Below, piece after piece: positions 57,808 through 64,000 of a stretch of DNA of 64,000 nt. A program made the position numbers and the translations under genes. Origin of the DNA: Geomicrobium sediminis (lineage in GTDB: Bacteria > Bacillota > Bacilli > Bacillales > Marinococcaceae); the NCBI RefSeq assembly GCF_016908595.1, contig NZ_JAFBEC010000003.1, positions 186,001-250,000 on the forward strand. Reading direction: 5' to 3'. The notes under the pieces were generated by a model. That model had not been told where the DNA came from, ran no database searches, and saw only the letters and a program-made list of their open reading frames with translations. Numbering within the stretch: the stretch's first letter is position 1; each line of letters opens with the position of its first letter.

Positions 57808-59136
57808 ATGATACTAAAACAGAGACGTTCGTTTTATTTCGCGATTAGTGCACTTGTATTTGCTATTCTAAGCATCGTTGGTATTTCGGCTTCGATTGCA
57901 CAAGCCGACAGTAATGAGAAGCCTAAAGTAACGATTGTGGCTACTGGTGGTACGATTGCCGGTGAGGCATCGTCGCGTGCGAGTTTTACGAGTTATCGTG
58001 CTGGCTCAATTCCTATGGATGAGATGCTCGAGTATATTCAACCGGAGATTAGTGAACACGTTGATGTTGATGTTATTCAGTTTGGGAACAGCGGTTCAGG
58101 CGGTTATACGTTAGAAGAATTTCATGAACTTACACTTGTCGTAGAAGATGCACTTGAAGAAGCTGACGGTGTCGTTGTTACGAGTGGAACAGACACGATG
58201 GAGGAATTTGCATATTGGCTTGATCTCACCGTACAAAGTCAGAAGCCTGTCGTTATGACCGGTGCGATGCGTCCTTGGAGTTCTGAGGGTGAAATGGTTT
58301 TTGGAGCGGATGGTCCTGCGAACTTATACAATTCGATTCTTCTTGCAGGTAGTCAATCAACGTTTTGTTTTGGAACAGTTTTAATGTTAAATGATGAAAT
58401 TCACGCGGCGAAAGACGTGACGAAAGCTGATACATACCGTATGGATACGTTTGAATCACCGAACAACGGTCCGCTCGGATTTATTGATGGTACGAATATT
58501 TCAACCGACCGTGCACCAGCACGTGTTCAGTCTTGTGGAGACCTCGATGAATGGATGACCCCATTTGATATGACTGAAGTGGAAGCTGACGATTTGGCAA
58601 GAACTGAAATTGTTTATACGTATCAAAATGCCGGTGGTGAAGCAATTACAGCATTTGCTGAAGCGGGTGTAGACGGAATTGTTACTGCAGGTACAGGTGC
58701 TGGTGGGATTTCTTCAGCGCAACGTGAAGCACAAAACGATGCGATTGAGAACCACGATGTTGTCTTTGCAACATCAAGTCGAACAGGTGCTGGGAATGTC
58801 TATGGTGGTCGTGATCAAATTATTGCGGCAAACGATTTAATCCCTCAAAAAGCGAGAATTTTACTCACGCTCGGATTAACATACGCACCAGATAACACGG
58901 AGCAAGTTGCAGAATGGTTCCATACGATTGGTAATCCACAGTTTAATGCATCGAATGTAGACAATGATGATGAGTATCCAACATGGCAAAACAACGCCAT
59001 TTATGTTGCGGGTGATCGCGTTTGGTATGATGACGTGTTGTACGAAGCAAAATGGTGGACAGTTAATGAAATTCCAAGCGAATCGGGTGAGTGGGACGTT
59101 TGGAAAGTCGTAGAGTCAGAGGTAACAGCGAGTTAA
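57808..59136 (+). CDS. Exported L-asparaginase with a C-terminal CBM5/12-like domain
   Basis: This 442-residue protein has a signal peptide (about 1-34, ending IAQADS). It has a complete type II asparaginase: VATGGTIAGEA with the first catalytic Thr, VVTSGTDTMEEFAYWLDLT with the second Thr-Asp pair, and TGAMRPWSSEGEMVFGADGP. After about residue 385 comes an extra 50-residue module with the chitin-binding pattern W..N..Y..GDRVWYDD.LYEAKWWT..E.P..SG.W. That module binds chitin or related surfaces in chitinases. AAAGGGAGTAGATT precedes the ATG. It hydrolyses Asn to Asp and ammonia outside the cell. Confidence 0.9.
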   Translation: MILKQRRSFYFAISALVFAILSIVGISASIAQADSNEKPKVTIVATGGTIAGEASSRASFTSYRAGSIPMDEMLEYIQPEISEHVDVDVIQFGNSGSGGYTLEEFHELTLVVEDALEEADGVVVTSGTDTMEEFAYWLDLTVQSQKPVVMTGAMRPWSSEGEMVFGADGPANLYNSILLAGSQSTFCFGTVLMLNDEIHAAKDVTKADTYRMDTFESPNNGPLGFIDGTNISTDRAPARVQSCGDLDEWMTPFDMTEVEADDLARTEIVYTYQNAGGEAITAFAEAGVDGIVTAGTGAGGISSAQREAQNDAIENHDVVFATSSRTGAGNVYGGRDQIIAANDLIPQKARILLTLGLTYAPDNTEQVAEWFHTIGNPQFNASNVDNDDEYPTWQNNAIYVAGDRVWYDDVLYEAKWWTVNEIPSESGEWDVWKVVESEVTAS

Positions 59137-59150
59137 GTGAATCGTAGTGT

Positions 59151-59191
59151 AAAGCAGGCTTGGTTCAATATATTGGACTCAGCCTGCTTTT
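59151..59191 (+). terminator. Intrinsic terminator of the asparaginase gene
   Basis: AAAGCAGGCT ... AGCCTGCTTT stem and T-run. Confidence 0.8.
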
Positions 59192-59258
59192 GTTATTATT
59201 GCTTTTGATATCAATGGATGCGATGCTAGTATGAATGAGAGATTGAGGTGTTACGATC

Positions 59259-60038
59259 ATGAACGGATTATCCAACGTAGAAATTCCTAAAGAAGCTTAT
59301 GATGCATTAATGGTCGTAAAAGAAGTAATCGGTGACGGCGTCGTTGCAGTCACGCTTTACGGTTCAGCTGTTAGTGGTGGGTTAAAAAAGTATAGTGATG
59401 TTGACGTTCTTGTTGTTGTTCGTGGATTACTCTCTGATCAGACTCGTAGAATACTTACTGAGCGATTGTTGCAAATCTCAGGTGAGATCGGCAACGAAGA
59501 AGGTAAGCGGTATCTTGAGTTGACCGTGATTCAAGAAACACAAGGTACACAATTGCAATACCCACCAAGAAGTGAATTTTTGTATGGGGAATGGCTTCGT
59601 CAAGAGTTTGAAGCTGGTCTAATTCCTGAACCGATATATGATCCCGATTTGACAATCGTACTTGCACAAGCAAGGGAGGATGGCATTTCGTTATTTGGTC
59701 CTGAACTGTCAACGATTCATGATCCAATTCCTATAGAAGATATAAAAAAAGCCATTCTCGATTCGTTGTCGTCGTTAATAGAAAACCCCGAAGGTGATGA
59801 GCGGAATGTACTATTAACGCTCGCTCGCATGTGGAAAACACTAGAGGACGGTATGATCTCATCGAAAGATGGCGCTGCAAAATGGGCGATTTCACGTCTC
59901 TCTATAGAACATGGGGTGCTACTTGACCTAGCTCGACAGGCTTATCTCGGTCAGGTGAACGATCATTGGGATGATAAGCACCTAGAGGTAAATGCTCTTA
60001 TTCAACACTTCGTAAGGGTTATTGAGGCTTATCGTTAA
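59259..60038 (+). CDS. Aminoglycoside nucleotidyltransferase homologue (AadA/ANT(9) type)
   Basis: This 259-residue protein has the nucleotidyltransferase motif TLYGSAVSGGLKKYSDVDVL with both metal-binding Asp residues, ELTVIQ with the third carboxylate, YGEWLRQEFEAG and a C-terminal helical domain (LTLARMWKTLEDGMISSKDG followed by AAKWA). This is the ANT(3'')/ANT(9) pattern, so spectinomycin or streptomycin adenylation is the expected activity. It has no mobile element or integron cassette around it and normal composition, so it looks like an intrinsic chromosomal gene. GAGGTGTTACGATC precedes the ATG. Confidence 0.88.
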   Translation: MNGLSNVEIPKEAYDALMVVKEVIGDGVVAVTLYGSAVSGGLKKYSDVDVLVVVRGLLSDQTRRILTERLLQISGEIGNEEGKRYLELTVIQETQGTQLQYPPRSEFLYGEWLRQEFEAGLIPEPIYDPDLTIVLAQAREDGISLFGPELSTIHDPIPIEDIKKAILDSLSSLIENPEGDERNVLLTLARMWKTLEDGMISSKDGAAKWAISRLSIEHGVLLDLARQAYLGQVNDHWDDKHLEVNALIQHFVRVIEAYR

Positions 60039-60380
60039 TTTGTTGGTATGCCAAATGAGGCAAAAAAGTTCGGGTCATCACTCCTTGATGACCGAACTTT
60101 TATCCTTAAATTTATGGAGCAAATTACTATTTTTCATAAGTTCTTATTGTGTAAAACATATACTAGAGGGTACTATAGATTAATAATCATGACATGATGA
60201 GGGGGCGGTTGCGAATTATGCATGGATTGAAAAAAACTATGAAGAGAAAAAGGATCAGGACGATGAAATGCCAAAGAAAGTTTAGAAATCACTAATTTAA
60301 CTAGTGAATTTATGTATTAAAAAATTAGAATATTTAGAATTGAAAAATCCATTCATGTTCAAATTAAGGGAGGTAAGTTC
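60039..60380. other. Intergenic region with terminator and a coding remnant
   Basis: A terminator hairpin (AAAAAAGTTCGGGTCATCA ... TGATGACCGAACTTTT) lies at 60062-60101. Around 60205-60286 one frame without a start codon reads NYAWIEKNYEEKKDQDDEMP then KKV and stop, possibly the tail of a lost gene. The rest is AT-rich and holds the ribosome-binding site of the next gene (AAGGGAGG). Confidence 0.55.
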
Positions 60381-61946
60381 ATGGTCAAGAAGGTAGGGAG
60401 CTCAGTAGTTACATTAATGCTATTCGGATTACTTATGGGATGTGCGTTAGACACCGATTCAGAAGAGGTATCAGAAGGAGCGATTGAAGAGGGTGGGGAA
60501 CTTAACGTTGCTTATGGTGTACAACCACCGAGTCTTGACCCGCATTCGGTAACGGATGTATCTACTCGTGATATTTCTCAGCATATGTTTGAGCCTCTCG
60601 TAACATTAAATAGTAGTCTAGAAGTAGAACCCATGTTGGCTGAGTCTTATGAAGTTAATGAAGATGAGGAAACCGTTACGTTTTATCTCCGTGAAGGGAT
60701 TCAATTTCATAACGGTGATGAAATGACAGCCCGTGATGTTATTGCCTCTATGGAAAGATGGCATGATTACTCTTCGCAAGCACAAGAATATTTAGATGGA
60801 ACAGAATATGAAGCAATAGACGATTATACGGTTGTTGCTCACCTTGAAGAATATACGACGATTGATATGTTTATCTTTGCGGACATGACTCAGTTTGCTG
60901 CAATTATGCCTGAAGAAGTTATTACAAATGCTGGAACGAACCTCGTTGATGAACTTATTGGGACGGGCCCATTTCAGTTGGAAGAGTGGCGACAAGATCA
61001 ATTTATACACTTTAAAAAATTCGAAGATTATCAATCTCGGGAAGAACCAGCAGACGGTTTATCCGGAGCAAAAGAGCCTAAAGTCGATGACATCTATTTT
61101 CATCATGTAGGTGATGCATCAACTCGTGTTTCAGGTATTCAATCCGGAGAATATGATATCGCGACAGCTATTCCACAGGATAATGCTGAAATGCTAGAAA
61201 GCAATCCAGACCTTCATAATGAACTCATTTCGAGTTCATACCCAGCACTCATATTCAATAAAGCGGAAGGCATTTTCACAGAGCAAGCCGCTCGTCAGGC
61301 GGTTAATGCAGCAGTGAATACAGAAGATATGTTACTAGCAGCTTATGGAAGTGAAGAATTCTACATTAATGACCATTCGTTGGTTCAAGAAGAACAAGAA
61401 GGCTGGTACTCTGAGGCTGGTAGTGATGTACACGCTACGTTTGATTTGGATCTAGCAGAAGAGTTGTTAGAGGAATCTGGGTATGATGGAGAAGAGATCG
61501 TTATTCTCGCGTCGCGTGAAGTTCCGGATGAGTATAATATGACGATTGTTCTTCAGCAACAATTAGAAGCGATCGGAATGAATGTCGACTTACAAGTGAG
61601 CGACCGTGCAACCGTGTTAGATGTGCGTGATGACTCTGAAGTATGGGATATTACGTTTTCACCGTTTGCCTTTCGCCCGATGCCAGTTCAATATCTTTAT
61701 TTAAATTCAGGGTACCACGGGTGGACAGATAGCGAGGAGCTATCACAATTGACCGAGGATATTTTATATGCGGGTACGCCAGAAGATGCACAGGCATACG
61801 CTGATGAATTCCATGAAGCGTTTTGGGATTACCTTCCTGTACTAAAACCTGGTAATAAAATTGATATTGTTTCGATGAGAGATGGGATTGAAGGGTATCA
61901 GCATATTACTGGCCCAATTTTGTGGAACGTATCCGTAAACGACTAA
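60381..61946 (+). CDS. Family-5 extracellular solute-binding lipoprotein
   Basis: This 521-residue lipoprotein has lipobox LLMGCA near residue 21, an acidic linker, then the SBP_bac_5 fold (PPSLDPHSVTDVSTRDISQ, FHNGDEMTARDVIASMERWH, GTGPFQLEEWRQDQFIHFKK). The insertion YQSREEPADGLSGAKEPKVD and PRQAVNAAVN-like AARQAVNAAVNTEDML resemble glutathione/dipeptide or nickel-type receptors. No permease or ATPase genes adjoin it. It is the second orphan receptor of this family in the window. Confidence 0.88.
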   Translation: MVKKVGSSVVTLMLFGLLMGCALDTDSEEVSEGAIEEGGELNVAYGVQPPSLDPHSVTDVSTRDISQHMFEPLVTLNSSLEVEPMLAESYEVNEDEETVTFYLREGIQFHNGDEMTARDVIASMERWHDYSSQAQEYLDGTEYEAIDDYTVVAHLEEYTTIDMFIFADMTQFAAIMPEEVITNAGTNLVDELIGTGPFQLEEWRQDQFIHFKKFEDYQSREEPADGLSGAKEPKVDDIYFHHVGDASTRVSGIQSGEYDIATAIPQDNAEMLESNPDLHNELISSSYPALIFNKAEGIFTEQAARQAVNAAVNTEDMLLAAYGSEEFYINDHSLVQEEQEGWYSEAGSDVHATFDLDLAEELLEESGYDGEEIVILASREVPDEYNMTIVLQQQLEAIGMNVDLQVSDRATVLDVRDDSEVWDITFSPFAFRPMPVQYLYLNSGYHGWTDSEELSQLTEDILYAGTPEDAQAYADEFHEAFWDYLPVLKPGNKIDIVSMRDGIEGYQHITGPILWNVSVND

Positions 61947-61965
61947 ATGTTTCGTTAAATTTTAG

Positions 61966-62002
61966 AGTGTGACCTTGAAGTTACTGAAGGTCACACTTTT
62001 TA
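61966..62002 (+). terminator. Intrinsic terminator of the binding lipoprotein gene
   Basis: AGTGTGACCTT ... AAGGTCACACT stem followed by T-rich sequence. Confidence 0.85.
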
Positions 62003-62030
62003 TTGGTTTTACATAAAAGTGTTTGTAGCA

Positions 62031-62114
62031 ATGACTGGTTTTATGTCTATCGCTGCAGGTATTTTATTTTCTCTAAGTACATTATTATATGAAATTAAAA
62101 GAAGAACAGAGTAA
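62031..62114 (+). CDS. Possible 27-residue membrane peptide or gene remnant
   Basis: Frame MTGFMSIAAGILFSLSTLLY then EIKRRTE and stop: one hydrophobic helix and a basic tail, as in real small membrane proteins. It is open further upstream (GTG at 62019) but no ribosome-binding site is visible, so it may be only the tail of a lost gene. Confidence 0.3.
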   Translation: MTGFMSIAAGILFSLSTLLYEIKRRTE

Positions 62115-62207
62115 TACGAAATAACACGTTCATTCTAACCAAAATAAAAAGAAACCAGGACAATGAATACGATCCTAGTTTCTTCTATTTCCAAACGACT
62201 GCGACCG

Positions 62208-63563
62208 CTACACTCTCTCAAGCTGTCGAAAGCCAAATAATAAGTTCTTACCGTTCCATTGAATTAAATGCTCCATCCCATACATGTGAAGAGTTAACAT
62301 TTGCTCGCCGACCATTCGTGCTGGGACTTCTTGGCCTTCTACGACGATGAATATCTTATTGTCTTTTTCAACAATTTCTAATGATTGTCCTTCGTTTGCT
62401 TTATAGGTACCGAGCATAAATTGCTTGCTTTCGTTTGATAGTTCTACATCTTCATAAGTGACTGTTGGTGTATCGGGACTCTCCCCGATGGCTACTTTTA
62501 AAGCACTCTCAAGTACAGAGGAAGCGGGTGCTCCGGCAATGTTTGTTAAACAAACCCCAGCAGTTTTCTCATCGGGTAGCACAGTAAGTTGTGCAGAGAC
62601 CCCTTTAATACCCCCAGCATGCTCAAGTGTTCGTCGACCGAAGAAATCGGTACGAATCATGATGCCATAACCGTAGTAGAGATCAGGTTCGATTTGTACG
62701 TGTTGCGTGGTGAGTTGTTTCAAACTATCTGCAGAAAGAATAGTAGCTTTGCTTTCAATTAATTGGTTTCCGAATAAAAGCATATCCTTTGCAGTTGATT
62801 TAACATACCCTGCGGACCACATTGTTGGTGCATCCCACCAAGTAGGCGATGCTTCAGTAAAGGCTTCGTTATCTTTTTGTTCCATCGTGTATAACATCGC
62901 AACATTTTCATAGTCTTCAAGTTTCTTAGGAGAAAAGAACGTTCGTTTCATACCAGCTGGAGAAAAAATCTCATCTTGCATATAGTCTGCGTAAGAGAGA
63001 CCACTTACTCGTTCAATAATGTATCCGAGAATTGAGTATCCATCGTTGGAATAACTAAAGACTTCACCAGGATCGGCGAGTAGACGATAAGATTTCGATC
63101 GCAAATACGAGAAAAACTCGTCCTCTGTATCAATACTCGGCGTATTTACGTCTAAATGATCGCTCATTGCTTTGAATTCTTCATTTGAAACGCTCTTCTT
63201 ATTCGCATAAAAAAGCGTATCGAGTGGCGGAAGTCCAGAAGTGTGCGTCATCATATGATGAATCGTCATGTCTTTCGAGCGTTGGTCTTCAGAAGCTGAG
63301 AATTCGGGTGCGTAAGTAGTGACTGTGTCATGCACAGACAATTTTCCTTCTTCTTGTAGCTTCATAATCGCCATGCACGTCATCACCTTCGTGACGCTAC
63401 CGATGCCAAAGATCGTATCTTCATCAATTGGCTGTTGTCCCTCTACGTTGCGGTAACCAAAACTTTGTTGATACTTCGGGTTCGAGAGTGCAACCATCGT
63501 TCCAGGTGTTTTGAATGCTTCTAAAAATGGTGTGGCGTAAGATTCAAATGCGTTCATTTCCAT
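62208..63563 (-). CDS. Serine beta-lactamase-family protein (PBP4*/class C-like)
   Basis: This 451-residue protein starts at the ATG at 63563 after AAGGGAGGAATGATTGT; the frame opens 37 codons earlier without a site. It has SxxK in GIGSVTKVMTCMA near residue 65, YxN in FSYSNDGYSILGYI and HxG in LEHAGGIKG, followed by a C-terminal lipocalin-like DUF3471 region (about 365-451). No signal peptide is seen, so it is probably cytoplasmic. Likely an esterase, peptidase or D-aminopeptidase of the family; true beta-lactam resistance is not implied. Confidence 0.87.
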   Translation of the reverse strand: MEMNAFESYATPFLEAFKTPGTMVALSNPKYQQSFGYRNVEGQQPIDEDTIFGIGSVTKVMTCMAIMKLQEEGKLSVHDTVTTYAPEFSASEDQRSKDMTIHHMMTHTSGLPPLDTLFYANKKSVSNEEFKAMSDHLDVNTPSIDTEDEFFSYLRSKSYRLLADPGEVFSYSNDGYSILGYIIERVSGLSYADYMQDEIFSPAGMKRTFFSPKKLEDYENVAMLYTMEQKDNEAFTEASPTWWDAPTMWSAGYVKSTAKDMLLFGNQLIESKATILSADSLKQLTTQHVQIEPDLYYGYGIMIRTDFFGRRTLEHAGGIKGVSAQLTVLPDEKTAGVCLTNIAGAPASSVLESALKVAIGESPDTPTVTYEDVELSNESKQFMLGTYKANEGQSLEIVEKDNKIFIVVEGQEVPARMVGEQMLTLHMYGMEHLIQWNGKNLLFGFRQLERV

Positions 63564-63675
63564 ACAATCATTCCTCCCTTTATTGTTCATACGTTTTGAA
63601 ACAGAAAAAGGTTCAAATATTTTTATAGTCGTTTTAATACGCAATGTAGAGATTGCATTTGTAAGGACTGTCACA

Positions 63676-63999
63676 TTAAGTGTGATTGCTTGTTCCTTTA
63701 CGTGTTCGATATAGCGCAGCTACAACGTCCATGAGCCACTTTGGTAATTTAGAAGGAAAATAAGCTTTATGATAGTACCTGTAATAGCCTGACTTTAGGT
63801 CGTTCCACTGCTCACATGGTTTAGACTGAGAGAAACGCGCAATATCAATAATACAGACGTCACCACGTTTCGTAATGATTAGGTTGTGTAGGTGAATATC
63901 CGATGGATTAAGCCCGCGGTTACGAGCGAAGAGCAGTGCATCGTCGACTTGTTTCACATGCTCAGGGAGAATAGGAATCCCTTCTTGTAAACATTGAAA
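63676..63999 (-). CDS. YrzF-like protein kinase, C-terminal part
   Basis: The frame runs off the window end. The visible 107 residues include GLNPSDIHLHNLIITKRGDV with the catalytic-loop HxxN pattern, the DIAR segment in place of the DFG metal site, and a tail GYYRYYHKAYFPSKLPKW. This matches small RIO/PKD-like Ser/Thr kinases such as B. subtilis YrzF. The N-terminal lobe lies outside the window. Confidence 0.75.
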   Translation of the reverse strand, partial: FQCLQEGIPILPEHVKQVDDALLFARNRGLNPSDIHLHNLIITKRGDVCIIDIARFSQSKPCEQWNDLKSGYYRYYHKAYFPSKLPKWLMDVVAALYRTRKGTSNHT

Positions 64000-64000
64000 A

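Noticed and set aside
60219-60296. 25-residue basic frame (MHGLKKTMKRKR...)
   Set aside because: Out of frame with the more protein-like remnant in the same stretch; low complexity, no support.

Overview
The window looks like a chromosomal segment of a moderately halophilic or alkaliphilic member of the Bacillaceae. GC content is low to mid, Shine-Dalgarno sites are strong (AGGAGG type), many starts are TTG or GTG, and secreted and lipoprotein sequences are rich in Asp and Glu. The backbone gatB - dgkB - rlmD matches the gatCAB/yerQ/yefA neighbourhood I recall from Bacillus subtilis, here interrupted by several accessory blocks. No tRNA, rRNA, CRISPR array or intact insertion sequence was seen.

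Region by region. 1-6140: the 3' end of gatB, then, on the minus strand, a heterodimeric ABC exporter pair. One half is split by a single-base frameshift. Upstream of the pair lies a tandem array of eleven genes, each exactly 30 codons, for related acidic 29-residue peptides, and beyond it a secreted Fn3-like protein. This peptide-array/exporter locus is the most unusual thing in the window. 6141-9800: a 21-bp minisatellite, copCD-like copper genes, dgkB and a 28-residue membrane protein. 9830-18403: glycerate kinase, then a FadR-type regulon (regulator, keto-deoxy sugar acid dehydratase, semialdehyde dehydrogenase, tctBAC transporter, uxuA-like gene) sharing an ATTTGT-N3-ACAAT-type operator. 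18666-27090: a membrane-anchored unknown, rlmD, a Nudix/PLD-helicase-DUF3427 pair that may be a defence module, a YkvI-like carrier, and an AT-rich accessory patch with a GNAT gene and short palindromic repeats.

27839-36849: an aminopeptidase-like hydrolase and an orphan family-5 binding lipoprotein, then a carnitine island. It holds a carnitine-to-betaine degradation operon (betainyl-CoA thioesterase, carnitine dehydrogenase, dehydrocarnitine-cleaving enzyme) led by a GbsR-like regulator and divergent from an opuCABCD osmoprotectant importer. 36850-45500: a second 21-bp minisatellite, a SEC-C protein, a LacI regulator with twin operators in front of a HisD-like dehydrogenase, a TetR/SDR pair, and a SAM-riboswitch-controlled metNIQ operon.

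45521-64000: a PdxA2/DUF1537 four-carbon acid sugar pair, an unfamiliar regulator, and a catabolic run built around an HpaB-type flavin monooxygenase. In that run the flavin reductase is fused to a GntR regulator and a stand-alone FAD synthetase is included, followed by Rid, DUF1028, transporter and M20 genes. The window ends with an exported asparaginase carrying a chitin-binding-type domain, an aminoglycoside nucleotidyltransferase homologue, a second orphan binding lipoprotein, a serine beta-lactamase-family protein and a kinase fragment cut by the window edge. Most functions are assigned by recognising family motifs by eye; no database search was possible.
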